Part shown: one piece after another, positions 1 to 10,391 of the stretch
Layout of the letters: each line of letters begins with the position of its first letter
Position numbering within the stretch: the stretch's first letter is position 1
Source: Hyphomicrobiales bacterium
GTDB lineage: Bacteria; Pseudomonadota; Alphaproteobacteria; Rhizobiales; Rhizobiaceae
Reading direction: 5' to 3'
Assembly: GCA_900473685.1 (NCBI GenBank)
Contig: UCNE01000013.1
Coordinates: 248,001-312,000, forward strand
DNA length: 64,000 nucleotides
Notes under the pieces: generated by a model
Databases searched by the model: none
What the model saw: only the letters and a program-made list of their open reading frames with translations
Told to the model about the DNA's origin: nothing
Position numbers and translations under genes: made by a program

Positions 1-989
1 CCAAATGGGGAAAGATCGTCCAAATTGAAGCGCTTTCCGACGCTGAGGCCGCTGGCGCGATCATCGCCCGGCAGACGGACATCCTTGTCGACCTCAAAGG
101 CCACACGGCAGGATCACGCTCGAAGATCCTGAACCATATGGTCGCGCCGGTTCAGGTGGCCTGGCTCGGCTTCCCCGGCAGTACAGTCAACATCGAATGC
201 GATTATGTGATCGGCGACGCCATCGTTCTGCCGAACAGTTCGAAACCGCATTATCACGAGAAATTCTGCCGGCTGCCCGAATCCTACCAGCCGAACGACC
301 CCGTCTACCGCGCCCGTCCGCCGGCGCGCAGCCGCGCAGATCTGGGATTGCCTGACGATCGCTTCATCCTGGCGGCGTTCAATGCCGCCCGCAAGATTTC
401 GCTACCGACGCTCGATTGCTGGGCAGAGATCCTGCGCGGCGCCGGCAATACAGTTCTCTGGGTGATGATCGACGGAGACGTTGCCCGCGGTAATTTCCTG
501 TCCGCCATGAAAAGCCGCGGCGTGGAAGCGGATCGCGTCATCTTTGCGCCCAAGACCAGTTACGAGGCGCATATCGCCCGCCTGCAGGCCGCCGATCTCG
601 GTCTCGACACGTTTCCCTACAACGGCCACACGACAACATCCGACCAACTCTGGGCCGGTCTGCCGGTGTTGACGGTCAAAGGAAGCAATTTTGCATCGCG
701 CGTATCGGAAAGCCTGCTGACGGCGATCGGTCTTCGTGAACTTGCAGCACCGGATCTCGACACGTTCGTGGCGCAAGCCATTGCACTATCGAACGATCCG
801 GCCCGAGTTGCACGCCTAAAGCAGACGATCGAGGCAAACCGCTATGCGGCGCCGCTGTTTGACGCGGAACGTTTCTGCCGCCATCTGGAAACGGCCTATG
901 GGATGATGGCCGACCGCGCCAGACAAAAGCTGGCGCCGGAGCATTTCGATGTGCCCGCGCTCCCCGCGCGCACATCGCCCTTCCGGTAA
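1..989 (+). CDS. O-linked N-acetylglucosamine transferase-like (SPINDLY/OGT) protein, 3' part
   Basis: This gene enters from the left edge; in-frame codons are open from base 3 and an internal ATG at 138 is probably not the start. The visible 329 codons match the C-terminal catalytic half of OGT/SPINDLY proteins (GT41 family): the DLKGHT motif near base 95, then VQVAWLGFPG, the FNAARKI segment, and the TTSDQLWAGLPVLT loop typical of UDP-GlcNAc binding. The N-terminal TPR repeats expected of the family would lie outside the window. Bacterial members are presumed to transfer a sugar to protein or surface-polymer acceptors; the substrate is not evident here. The gene stops at TAA 987-989, 39 bases before a convergent gene. 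Confidence 0.8.
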   Translation, partial: KWGKIVQIEALSDAEAAGAIIARQTDILVDLKGHTAGSRSKILNHMVAPVQVAWLGFPGSTVNIECDYVIGDAIVLPNSSKPHYHEKFCRLPESYQPNDPVYRARPPARSRADLGLPDDRFILAAFNAARKISLPTLDCWAEILRGAGNTVLWVMIDGDVARGNFLSAMKSRGVEADRVIFAPKTSYEAHIARLQAADLGLDTFPYNGHTTTSDQLWAGLPVLTVKGSNFASRVSESLLTAIGLRELAAPDLDTFVAQAIALSNDPARVARLKQTIEANRYAAPLFDAERFCRHLETAYGMMADRARQKLAPEHFDVPALPARTSPFR

Positions 990-1028
990 GGCGGCACCAA
1001 CGGCCGCCCCACCCCATTTTCTTTCTTC

Positions 1029-1394
1029 TCAGCGCGTCGCCATATTGACGATGACGCCGGTGGCGACACTGATCAAAAGGAAATTGTTGTCGACACGGAC
1101 CCATTGCTGGCCACGCGGCGGCGCGCGCAGCTTGTAGCGGCGGTAGTCGTTGACATGGGCAATGCGGCGGCGTTCGGCTGGAGACAGGCGCTGCCCCCGC
1201 GCCCAGCGCTTCTTCACGATCACATTCTTTTCGACGATCTTGGTATTGCCGTGCCGGTAAACACGTTTCTCGACATGACGCTCCTTCGTCTGAGCGACTT
1301 CGTAGGGCTTGGCCGGCTGGGCAAAAGCCGTCTGCGCCATCAGGGGCGCCGTCAGGAAGGAGCTTGCGACCAGCGCAATCAAAAGACGTTTCAT
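1029..1394 (-). CDS. RcnB-like small periplasmic protein
   Basis: A 121-residue protein with a clear Sec signal peptide (MKRLLIALVASSFLTAPLMA, cleavage near AFA). The mature part is basic and ends in a block resembling RcnB-family proteins: RWARGQRL, a YRRYKL stretch, APPRGQQWVRVDNNFLLI and a glycine-containing hydrophobic end. E. coli RcnB takes part in nickel/cobalt homeostasis; most rhizobial relatives have no assigned role, so the family name does not prove a metal function. I chose the ATG at 1394 because the signal peptide starts there and GGACA precedes it; a longer frame to 1463 would add an implausible 23 residues. Two AT-rich palindromes lie just upstream. Confidence 0.75.
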   Translation of the reverse strand: MKRLLIALVASSFLTAPLMAQTAFAQPAKPYEVAQTKERHVEKRVYRHGNTKIVEKNVIVKKRWARGQRLSPAERRRIAHVNDYRRYKLRAPPRGQQWVRVDNNFLLISVATGVIVNMATR

Positions 1395-1463
1395 CGGGGT
1401 GTCCTTTCGTTTTTGACACCCCGAAAATAGAACCGCAAAGATGAACGGAAACTGAAACAGCAA

Positions 1464-1510
1464 ATTACAAAATTGTAATGATATCAGTTAATTATAAGAA
1501 TTAACTGATA
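1464..1510. repeat. Two adjacent AT-rich palindromes
   Basis: The first is ATTACAA/TTGTAAT (1464-1479). The second is a perfect 12-base inverted repeat, TATCAGTTAATT at 1482-1493 and AATTAACTGATA at 1499-1510, with a 5-base loop. They sit between the stop of the GH43 gene and the start of the RcnB-like gene, both on the minus strand. No run of T follows, so regulator binding upstream of the small gene is at least as likely as transcript termination. Confidence 0.55.
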
Positions 1511-1535
1511 CACGGAACAAGCCTGCAACTCAAGA

Positions 1536-3155
1536 TTACAGCGCTTCGTAGGCAAACCGGCCGAAATCCGCCACCTGCGCCCGGCCCGACGTATCGAAGG
1601 CGAAGACACCGGCAAAGGCTCCGGTAAAGGACCCGTGTTCGCCGCGCCCGCCTTCGTCGGAAACGACGCCGGCATCAAGCAAAGGCCCGAGCTTGCGCCA
1701 GTCGTGATGTCCATCCGGACGCCAGAAGAACTGCAGGTCGTTGTCTCGGATTTCCATGGCCAGATGCACCCGGCCGGACGGCACGGCAACGCCGCTTTCG
1801 ACCGGAAATGTCATGCGGCTATGCGGAAAATCGCCATTGCAGGAAAAGATCGTCACCACCCGGCCGAGTTGTTCGTGCAGCGTGACGGCGAGCGCATGAA
1901 ACTTGTGGCGATTGTAATAGTGCGTCAGTCCAGCAGCCTGCTGATAGGTATCAGGCTCGAATTCGACGACGGTCTCCACTCGAAAAGAGTGATGCTCCTG
2001 ACGCCGCGCCACCAGCGCCTGTTCGAACCAGCTGCCAATGCTTTCGCGGCCGAACAGCCGAAGATGGCCCGGCCTTTCCGACAGCGAAAAAATCCGCTCC
2101 GGCACCGGCGTGCGCAGCCATTGGAAATCCCTGGGCAGCTGCGGACCATCGAATTCGGTTTCGACACGGGCCGGCTTCTCAATGACGGCCGCTTCGCCCG
2201 GCGCCGGCACATCGACATCCGGCACAACGCCGCCCTGCGCCAGGTACAGCCACCCGTCTTCACCCCAGACGCATTTCTGCAGCGCCGTCTCGCGGCCGAG
2301 CGTGCAACGCCGTTGCGGCGCCAAAGGGCGGCCGGTCAGGTGGGTATGATAGGCCTGGCCATCCGGGGTTTCGACATATTGCCCATGCCCTGCCCTTTGC
2401 AGCGTAGCGCCAGGATGATCCTTAGAGGTGATCAGATGCGTCTGCGGATGCATTTCATAGGAACCTTCGATCGTTCGCGAACGCGCCATGGTCACCACAT
2501 GATCGTAGCCGGTGCCGCCTTCGGCAGTCGTCAGATAATACCAGCCATTGCGCTTGAACAGATGCGGCCCTTCCACCAGCCCCTGCGCGCTGCCGGGGAA
2601 GATGTTGCGGATCGGACCGGTCAGCTTTTTCGCTACCGGGTCCCACTCCTGTAGCAGGATGCCGTCAAAGGCCGGTGATTTTGGCGCACCGCCAAAGCTC
2701 TCCGTGCGGTGGTTCCACTGCATATTGAGAAACCATTTGCGGCCATCATCATCATGAAACAGCGACGGATCGAAGCCCGAGGAATTGACATAGGCCGGAT
2801 CCGACCATTCGCCTTCGATCGCTGACGAAGTGACGATGTAATTATGGGCGTCCTTGAAGTTGCCATCGAAGCGCTTGACGTCGGTATAGACCAGATAGAA
2901 CAGACCATCCGCATGCGACAGGCACGGTGCCCAGACGCCGCAACTGTCGGGATTTCCGCGCATATCGAGTTGGCTTGCCCGCTCCAGCGGCCGGCGAACC
3001 ATTGTCCAGTTCACCAGATCGCGGGAATGATGGATCTGCACGCCCGGGTACCATTCGAAGGTCGAGGTAGCGATATAATAGTCCTCGCCCACCCGGCAAA
3101 TGGATGGGTCTGGATTAAAGCCTGGAAGGATCGGGTTGCGGATTATCGCGGTCAT
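1536..3155 (-). CDS. Glycoside hydrolase family 43 beta-xylosidase
   Basis: A 539-residue, leaderless (cytoplasmic) GH43 enzyme of the XynB type that should remove xylose from the non-reducing end of xylo-oligosaccharides; arabinosidase activity is also common in the family. The five-bladed propeller fills roughly residues 5-310. The expected catalytic residues are visible: Asp16 in FNPDPSI (base), Asp129 in GFDPSLF (pKa modulator) and Glu195 in LVEGPHLF (acid). Residues from about 330 on form the C-terminal beta-sandwich typical of the XynB subgroup. The ATG at 3155 has a GAGG ribosome-binding site. It stands alone, divergent from a TRAP transporter, which may or may not be related. Confidence 0.9.
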   Translation of the reverse strand: MTAIIRNPILPGFNPDPSICRVGEDYYIATSTFEWYPGVQIHHSRDLVNWTMVRRPLERASQLDMRGNPDSCGVWAPCLSHADGLFYLVYTDVKRFDGNFKDAHNYIVTSSAIEGEWSDPAYVNSSGFDPSLFHDDDGRKWFLNMQWNHRTESFGGAPKSPAFDGILLQEWDPVAKKLTGPIRNIFPGSAQGLVEGPHLFKRNGWYYLTTAEGGTGYDHVVTMARSRTIEGSYEMHPQTHLITSKDHPGATLQRAGHGQYVETPDGQAYHTHLTGRPLAPQRRCTLGRETALQKCVWGEDGWLYLAQGGVVPDVDVPAPGEAAVIEKPARVETEFDGPQLPRDFQWLRTPVPERIFSLSERPGHLRLFGRESIGSWFEQALVARRQEHHSFRVETVVEFEPDTYQQAAGLTHYYNRHKFHALAVTLHEQLGRVVTIFSCNGDFPHSRMTFPVESGVAVPSGRVHLAMEIRDNDLQFFWRPDGHHDWRKLGPLLDAGVVSDEGGRGEHGSFTGAFAGVFAFDTSGRAQVADFGRFAYEAL

Positions 3156-3506
3156 GATGAACGTACCTCATGGATTCTCGGAACGCCATACGGCCTGAAA
3201 CCGTGCGCAGTTTCAAGCCCTGTCCGGCCTCAAGAAGCGACATTCCGCATATTCCCACCGACTCACGGTTTTGTCTTTGTGCCGGCATCATCCCGCCGCC
3301 ATGCTACCGCTGTTGCTGGGTGGGTTTCCCACAGTTCCTGCCTAAGCTTTAAGCAAAGACGGAAAGTCCATATGCGACTTTGGTATGACGTTGCCGGACT
3401 ATGCCGGAAAATCCGGACGCGGACTTGAAACGCCACTTGAAATCGGCACTGTGGCTATGCTTGGCAAAAAAAGATCGAAAATCAGCTTAGCGGGGAGGAA
3501 TACACA
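3156..3506. other. Divergent intergenic region, GH43 / dctQ
   Basis: These 351 bases separate two divergent genes and must carry both promoters. A GGGGAGGA ribosome-binding site lies just before dctQ. Open frames here are not convincing. I see no strong terminator or named operator. Confidence 0.4.
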
Positions 3507-4082
3507 ATGACCGCACTGCTCGGTATCAGCAGGCTCATCGACCGCATTACGGAAATCATCGGAAAATCAGTCTCATGGCTGATCCTGGTGGCCGTTCTGG
3601 TCAGCGCCGGCAATGCCATTATCCGAAAAATCTTCAACATGTCGTCGAATGCCTGGCTCGAAGCGCAATGGTACCTGTTTGGCGCCGCCTTCATGCTGGC
3701 AGCGGCCTACACACTCAGCCAGAACGAACATATCCGCATCGACGTTGTTTACGGCAAGTTTTCGCGCCGGACGCAGCACTGGATCGACCTGTTCGGCCAC
3801 GTTTTCTTCCTGATGCCGTTCGTCCTTCTGATGACCTATTACCTCGTCCCCTATGTGCTGATGTCGGTCCGCTCGCAGGAAGGCTCTTCCAGCGCCGGCG
3901 GCCTCATCGTCTGGCCAGCCAAGGCCATCCTGCTGTTCGGCTTCGTGCTGCTTGTGCTGCAGGGCATCTCCGAGATCGTCAAGAAAGTGGCGATCATGAC
4001 CGGCAACATGGACGACCCAACGCCATACGTGCCCACCCACGCGCCGCTTGACGATGTCACTGCTCCGGAGGCACGCCCATGA
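3507..4082 (+). CDS. dctQ: TRAP transporter small permease, DctQ family
   Basis: A 191-residue inner-membrane protein with four predicted helices (about 25-45, 60-80, 100-122 and 145-165). It carries the DctQ hallmarks EAQWYLFGAAFMLAAAYTL and EHIRIDVVYG. It forms the membrane complex with the DctM protein encoded immediately downstream, overlapping by four bases (ATGA), so the two are translationally coupled. TRAP systems import organic acids using an ion gradient together with a periplasmic binding protein; that partner is encoded convergently at 5969-7075. A GGGGAGGA site supports the ATG at 3507. Confidence 0.9.
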   Translation: MTALLGISRLIDRITEIIGKSVSWLILVAVLVSAGNAIIRKIFNMSSNAWLEAQWYLFGAAFMLAAAYTLSQNEHIRIDVVYGKFSRRTQHWIDLFGHVFFLMPFVLLMTYYLVPYVLMSVRSQEGSSSAGGLIVWPAKAILLFGFVLLVLQGISEIVKKVAIMTGNMDDPTPYVPTHAPLDDVTAPEARP

Positions 4083-5851
4083 TGGAATTCATCGCCGTCA
4101 ATCTCGCGCCGATCATGTTCATATCCTTGATCGTCTTTCTGCTTCTCGGATATCCCGTCGCCTTTTCGCTCGCCGCCAATGGCCTGCTGTTCTTCATCGT
4201 CGGCGTCGAGCTGGCCCCCTTGTCGGGCGGCTCCATCAATCTCTCCTGGCCGCTGCTCAATGCGTTGCCCGACCGGTTCTGGGGGGTGATGTCGAACGAC
4301 ACTTTGCTCGCCATCCCCTTCTTTACCTTCATGGGCATCGTGCTCGAACGGTCCGGTATGGCCGAAGACCTGCTCGACACGATCGGCCAGTTGTTCGGCC
4401 CGGTCCGCGGCGGCCTTGCATACGCGGTCATCTTTGTCGGCGCGCTGCTTGCGGCAACCACCGGCGTGGTTGCTGCCTCGGTCATCGCCATGGGCCTGAT
4501 CTCGCTGCCGATCATGCTGCGCTACGGTTATGACCGGCGCGTCGCCTCCGGCGTTATCGCAGCGTCCGGCACGCTCGCACAGATCATCCCGCCGTCGCTC
4601 GTTCTGATCGTCCTTGCCGACCAGCTCGGCCGCTCCGTCGGCGACATGTATGCTGGCGCGCTCATTCCAGGCCTGGTTCTGACCGGGCTGTACATGGGTT
4701 ACATCCTGATCATGACCTTTGTCCGGCGCGATTCCATGCCGGCGCTGCCGCTTGAAGCCCGCACGTTGGGTTCAGGCGTAACTTCATTGATCATTGCACT
4801 GATCGTGGCGGCTGGCTTTGCCTATGCAGCCCATATCTACCTCTACCCAACCCATGGCGAAAATGCCGACATTCTGGGCGCGACCGTCGGCGTCGGTTTC
4901 ATCTATATCGTCGCCCTTCTCGACAAGACCTTGAAGGTCAACGCGATGTCCAGACTTGCCCAGCAGGTCATCATCGTGCTGATCCCGCCACTGGCACTGA
5001 TCTTTCTGGTGCTCGGTACGATCTTCCTTGGCATTGCCACGCCGACGGAGGGTGGCGCCATGGGTGCCGTCGGCGCGCTGGTGATGGCAGCGGCCAAGGG
5101 CCGGCTGACCATGGACGTGATACGCTCGGCACTGACCGCAACGACGCGGCTGTCAGCCTTCGTGCTGTTCATCCTGATCGGCGCCCGCGTGTTCTCGCTG
5201 ACCTTCTATGGGGTCAACGGTCATATCTGGGTCGAGCATCTGCTGGTTGCCATGCCCGGCGGCGAGACCGGATTCCTGATCGCCGTCAACCTGCTGGTCT
5301 TCTTCCTGGCGTTCTTCCTGGATTTCTTCGAGCTTGCCTTCATCATCGTGCCGCTGCTCGCACCGGCGGCCGACAAGCTGGGCATCGACCTGATCTGGTT
5401 CGGCGTGCTGCTCGGCATCAACATGCAGACCAGCTTCATGCACCCGCCTTTCGGCTTTGCGCTGTTCTACCTGAGATCGGTGGCAGCCAAGGTCCCCTAT
5501 CTCGACAGGGTGACCGGCAAGATCACGCAGCCGGTGACAACAGGACAGATCTATTGGGGTGCGGTGCCCTTCGTCGGCATCCAGGTTCTCATGGTCGGCC
5601 TGACGATCATGTTCCCGCAGATGGTCATGCACTACAAGGGCGACGCCGCCGTAGTCGATCCGAACACGATCAAGATCGAGGTTCCCGGATTTGGCACCGG
5701 TGGCGGCGGACTGACGCTGCCCGACAATGGCGGCGGTCTCGGTTTGCCCGGAGGCTTGCAGTTGCCGGGTGGCAATCCACTCGACGGCAGCCAGAAACCG
5801 GCAGACCAGAAGCCGGCCAACGACCTCAGCGCGCCGCCGTCCTTCAACTGA
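4079..5851 (+). CDS. dctM: TRAP transporter large permease, DctM family, extended form
   Basis: The main transport subunit, with about 12-14 membrane segments. Recognisable DctM features are GYPVAFSLAANG near the N-terminus, IPFFTFMGIVLERSGMAEDLL, the IPPSLVLIVLADQLGRSVGDMYAGALIPG block, and TPTEGGAMGAVGAL. At 590 residues it is much longer than the usual 425-440. Part of the excess is an insertion around residues 225-300 with extra hydrophobic stretches; the rest is a Gly/Pro-rich soluble tail (about residues 530-590). Long DctM proteins occur with TakP-type binding proteins, and this one has such a neighbour. The likely substrate is therefore a 2-oxo or other organic acid (inference). Confidence 0.9.
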   Translation: MMEFIAVNLAPIMFISLIVFLLLGYPVAFSLAANGLLFFIVGVELAPLSGGSINLSWPLLNALPDRFWGVMSNDTLLAIPFFTFMGIVLERSGMAEDLLDTIGQLFGPVRGGLAYAVIFVGALLAATTGVVAASVIAMGLISLPIMLRYGYDRRVASGVIAASGTLAQIIPPSLVLIVLADQLGRSVGDMYAGALIPGLVLTGLYMGYILIMTFVRRDSMPALPLEARTLGSGVTSLIIALIVAAGFAYAAHIYLYPTHGENADILGATVGVGFIYIVALLDKTLKVNAMSRLAQQVIIVLIPPLALIFLVLGTIFLGIATPTEGGAMGAVGALVMAAAKGRLTMDVIRSALTATTRLSAFVLFILIGARVFSLTFYGVNGHIWVEHLLVAMPGGETGFLIAVNLLVFFLAFFLDFFELAFIIVPLLAPAADKLGIDLIWFGVLLGINMQTSFMHPPFGFALFYLRSVAAKVPYLDRVTGKITQPVTTGQIYWGAVPFVGIQVLMVGLTIMFPQMVMHYKGDAAVVDPNTIKIEVPGFGTGGGGLTLPDNGGGLGLPGGLQLPGGNPLDGSQKPADQKPANDLSAPPSFN

Positions 5852-5859
5852 CAACCCAA

Positions 5860-5887
5860 TGGGCCGGTTCGAGAACCGGCCCATTTC
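5860..5887 (+). terminator. Terminator after dctQM
   Basis: An inverted repeat of 10-11 bases (TGGGCCGGTTC and GAACCGGCCCA) followed by TTTCCTTTT lies nine bases after the dctM stop. Confidence 0.7.
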
Positions 5888-5906
5888 CTTTTGCAAGACG
5901 AGAAAC

Positions 5907-5941
5907 GAAAAACCCCGGAGCCGTTGGCTCCGGGGTTTTTC
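5907..5941. terminator. Bidirectional terminator between convergent TRAP genes
   Basis: AACCCCGGAGCC and its complement GGCTCCGGGGTT flank a short loop, with a run of A on the left and T on the right. It can stop transcription from dctM and from the convergent binding-protein gene. Confidence 0.8.
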
Positions 5942-5968
5942 GTTTTGGTAATGTTATCCGAGCTGGGC

Positions 5969-7586
<1,618 letters not shown>

Positions 7587-8564
7587 ATGAAACGTCTACT
7601 GCTCATCGGCGTCGCACTGGCGGCCTTGACCGTTCCCGCCGCCGCTGCCGACAAGCTGCTCAACGCGTCCTACGACATCTCCCGCGAACTGTTCGAGCAG
7701 GTCAACGAAGCCTTCGTTGCGGCCCATCCCGGCGTCACTGTTGACCAGTCGCATGGCGGCTCGTCGAAGCAGGCCCGCGCCATCCTCGAAGGTCTGGAAG
7801 CCGACGTGGTCACCTTCAACCAGGTGACGGATGTCGACGCGCTGGTGAAGGGCGGCTTCGTTTCGGACGACTGGAAGAGCGATTTCGCCAACAATGCGTC
7901 GCCGTTCTATTCCTTTCCGTCCTTCCTGGTGCGCGCAGGCAATCCGAAGGGGATCAAGGACTGGAACGATCTGGTCCGCGACGACGTGAAGGTGATCTTC
8001 CCGAACCCGAAGACCTCGGGCAACGCCCGCTATACCTATCTCGCAGCCACGGCCTATGCGAAGGAAAAATTCGCCAACGACCCGGCCAAGGTCGAAGAGT
8101 TCGTCAAGAAGATCTTTGACAATGTTCCGGTGTTCGACACCGGTGGCCGCGCCGCGACGACGACATTCGTCGAACGCGAAACCGGTGACGTGCTGATCAC
8201 CTTCGAAGCCGAAACCAAGGGCATTGCCAAGGAATTCGGCGAAGACAAGTTCGACATCGTCACGCCGTCCGTCAGCCTGCTCGCAGAATTCCCGGTCGCC
8301 ATCGTTGACAAGGTCGTCGACAAGAACGGCACCCGCGATCTGGCCAAGTCCTATCTCGACTTCCTCTACACGCCGGAAGGCCAGAAAATCCTGGCCGAGA
8401 ACGGCAATCGCGTCAACGACGCCGCGGTCGCTGCCGAGTTCAAGGACCAGTTCCCCGAAATTCGCCTGCTGAAGGTGGAAGACGTTTTTGGCGGCTGGGG
8501 CAAGATCAAGGAAGAGCAATTCGCCGAAGGCGCCGCACTGGATAAAATCTACGGCAATCGTTGA
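7587..8564 (+). CDS. sbp: Sulfate/thiosulfate ABC transporter, periplasmic binding protein
   Basis: A 325-residue protein with a Sec signal (MKRLLLIGVALAALTVPAAAA). The mature part has the sulfate-binding signature: LLNASYDISRELFEQVN, HGGSSKQARAILEGLEADVVTFNQ, a PNPKTSGNARYTYLAA block and VVDKNGTRDLAKSYLDFLYTPEGQ. It delivers sulfate or thiosulfate to the CysTWA importer encoded downstream. The ATG at 7587 follows GGGGAG; the reading frame begins 12 codons earlier but those residues would spoil the signal. A hairpin between this gene and cysT probably lets the binding protein be made in excess. Confidence 0.93.
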   Translation: MKRLLLIGVALAALTVPAAAADKLLNASYDISRELFEQVNEAFVAAHPGVTVDQSHGGSSKQARAILEGLEADVVTFNQVTDVDALVKGGFVSDDWKSDFANNASPFYSFPSFLVRAGNPKGIKDWNDLVRDDVKVIFPNPKTSGNARYTYLAATAYAKEKFANDPAKVEEFVKKIFDNVPVFDTGGRAATTTFVERETGDVLITFEAETKGIAKEFGEDKFDIVTPSVSLLAEFPVAIVDKVVDKNGTRDLAKSYLDFLYTPEGQKILAENGNRVNDAAVAAEFKDQFPEIRLLKVEDVFGGWGKIKEEQFAEGAALDKIYGNR

Positions 8565-8590
8565 TCCCGAACCGATTGTGTGAAAAACGC

Positions 8591-8635
8591 AGGCCGCGCC
8601 GGACAATCATCCGCCGCGGCCTCACCGTTGTTTTC
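8591..8635 (+). terminator. Hairpin between sbp and cysT (weak terminator or attenuator)
   Basis: AGGCCGCG (8591-8598) pairs with CGCGGCCT (8615-8622), with an inner CGGA/TCCG. It is followed by CACCGTTGTTTTC, a weak U tract. This suits partial termination or RNA stabilisation after the binding-protein gene. Confidence 0.5.
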
Positions 8636-8679
8636 AAACTCGATTTTCATTTTAAACCCGATTCTCAAGGGGTACGTTT

Positions 8680-9501
8680 TTGGCACGGCGCATTCTTCCA
8701 GGCTTGCCCCTGACACTCGGCATTACCCTCGTCTATGTCGCAATCATCGTGGTGCTGCCGCTCGGCGCACTGATCTTCAAGGCGGCAAGCCTTGGACCGG
8801 AAGACTATTGGCGGATCGTCTCGTCGGAGCGTGCCATGGCCAGCTACCGGGTCACCCTTCTCTGCGCGCTGGCAGCGACCGCATTCAACTTGGTCTTCGG
8901 CCTGGCGCTCGCCTGGGTCATCGTCCGTTACCGGTTTCCCGGACGCCGCTTCATCGATGCCCTGGTCGACCTGCCCTTCGCCTTGCCGACCGCCGTTGCC
9001 GGTATTGCGCTGACGACGCTGTTTGCCTCGAACGGCTGGTTCGGAGCGCCGCTTGCCTCAATCGGCATCAAGGTCGCCTATACGCCGCTCGGCATCATCA
9101 TCGCCATGGCCTTTACCAGCCTGCCCTTCATCGTGCGCACGGTGCAACCGGTGCTGGAGGAGCTTGACCCGGCGCTCGAGGAAGCCGGTCAGACGCTCGG
9201 AGCCAGCGATCTCGAAATCTTCCTGCGGGTGATCCTGCCGCAACTGGCGCCAGCGCTGCTCGCCGGGCTGTCGCTGTCGTTTGCCCGCAGCCTCGGTGAG
9301 TTCGGGGCGATCATCTTCATCGCCGGCAATCAGCCGTTCGAAACGGAAATCACCGCGCTTCTCGCCTTCATCCGGTTGGAAGAATACGACTATCCGGCAT
9401 CGGCCGCGATCGCCTCGGTGATGCTCATCGCCGCCTTCACGATGCTGGCGGTCACCAACCTCCTGCAGGCGCGTGCCCTGCGCTACACGGTAAAGGGTTG
9501 A
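8680..9501 (+). CDS. cysT: Sulfate ABC transporter permease CysT (CysU)
   Basis: A 273-residue inner-membrane permease with six to seven helices. The binding-protein-dependent transport motif (EEAGQTLGASDLEIFLRVILPQLAP, EAA loop) is at about residues 166-190, followed by SLGEFGAIIFIAGN typical of CysT. The start is a TTG at 8680, supported by AAGGGG eight bases upstream and by the family N-terminus; no ATG or GTG fits. It pairs with CysW to form the sulfate channel, with CysA as the ATPase. The stop is three bases upstream of the cysW ATG. Confidence 0.93.
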   Translation: MARRILPGLPLTLGITLVYVAIIVVLPLGALIFKAASLGPEDYWRIVSSERAMASYRVTLLCALAATAFNLVFGLALAWVIVRYRFPGRRFIDALVDLPFALPTAVAGIALTTLFASNGWFGAPLASIGIKVAYTPLGIIIAMAFTSLPFIVRTVQPVLEELDPALEEAGQTLGASDLEIFLRVILPQLAPALLAGLSLSFARSLGEFGAIIFIAGNQPFETEITALLAFIRLEEYDYPASAAIASVMLIAAFTMLAVTNLLQARALRYTVKG

Positions 9502-9503
9502 TC

Positions 9504-10391
9504 ATGGCCAAAACCAGACGCCCCCCGCGGATCGGCGATGCACCGGTCTTCCGCAACACGATGATCGCCGTTGTGCTGGCGCTTGTGGCGCTGATCATTG
9601 TCGCGCCGCTGGCCGTCATCGGTTACGAGGCCTTTTCCAGAGGCATCGCCTATTTCGGCAAGACCATTGCCAATTCCGACACGCGCCATGCGATTTTGAT
9701 GACGGCGATGACGGCGTTGATCGCTGTGCCCATCAACACCGCCTTCGGCGTGGCCGCCGCCTGGGCGATCACCAAGTTCGATTTTCCCGGACGCCGCCTG
9801 TTGCTGATCGTAATCGAGATCCCCTTCTCGGTATCGCCGATCGTCGCCGGTGTCGCCTATCTGTTCGTCTACGGCCTGCAGGGCCTGTTCGGCGAGGCGC
9901 TGCAATCGGCCGATGTCAAAATCCTCTTCGCCCTGCCCGGCATAGTGCTTGCCAGCATGTTCGTCACGGCGCCTTTCGTTGCCCGCGAACTGATACCGCT
10001 GATGCAGGCACAGGGCCGCGACTTGGAAGAAGCCGCCACCTCGCTCGGCGCCAGCGGCTGGCGGACATTCTTCTTCGTGACGCTGCCCAATATCAAATGG
10101 GCGCTGCTCTACGGCGTCATTCTCTGCAATTCGCGGGTCATGGGCGAGTTCGGCGCAGTTTCTGTGGTTTCGGGCAATATTCGCGGCCAGACCAATACGC
10201 TGCCACTGCACATCGAACTGCTCTATCACGACTATAACGCCGTCGGCGCCTTTGCCGCTGCCTCCATCCTTGCGGCGCTCGCCGTCGTTACCCTGATTGC
10301 CAAGGTGGCGCTCGAGCGCCGGGGCGCCGGCCGTGTCCGCCGCCCGTCGCTTGCCGGCACCGCACCATCCATTTCGGAGACCACACCGTGA
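9504..10391 (+). CDS. cysW: Sulfate ABC transporter permease CysW
   Basis: The second permease of the sulfate importer, 295 residues and about six helices. The EAA loop is visible as DLEEAATSLGASGWRTFFFVTLPNI, followed by SRVMGEFGAVSVVSGNIRGQTNTLPL, a block characteristic of CysW. The ATG at 9504 has AAAGGG at a good distance; a TTG two codons earlier overlaps the cysT stop and is less likely. The 3' end overlaps cysA by four bases (GTGA), so cysTWA is one coupled operon. Confidence 0.93.
   Translation: MAKTRRPPRIGDAPVFRNTMIAVVLALVALIIVAPLAVIGYEAFSRGIAYFGKTIANSDTRHAILMTAMTALIAVPINTAFGVAAAWAITKFDFPGRRLLLIVIEIPFSVSPIVAGVAYLFVYGLQGLFGEALQSADVKILFALPGIVLASMFVTAPFVARELIPLMQAQGRDLEEAATSLGASGWRTFFFVTLPNIKWALLYGVILCNSRVMGEFGAVSVVSGNIRGQTNTLPLHIELLYHDYNAVGAFAAASILAALAVVTLIAKVALERRGAGRVRRPSLAGTAPSISETTP

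Noticed and set aside
5153..5896. Long minus-strand frame (247 codons) inside dctM
   Set aside because: It is the antisense of a strongly conserved permease, rich in His/Gln/Asp as antisense frames of hydrophobic proteins are, with no ribosome-binding site.
5907..5941. Small regulatory RNA between dctM and the TRAP receptor gene
   Set aside because: The symmetric A and T flanks and the tail-to-tail gene arrangement are fully explained by a bidirectional terminator.
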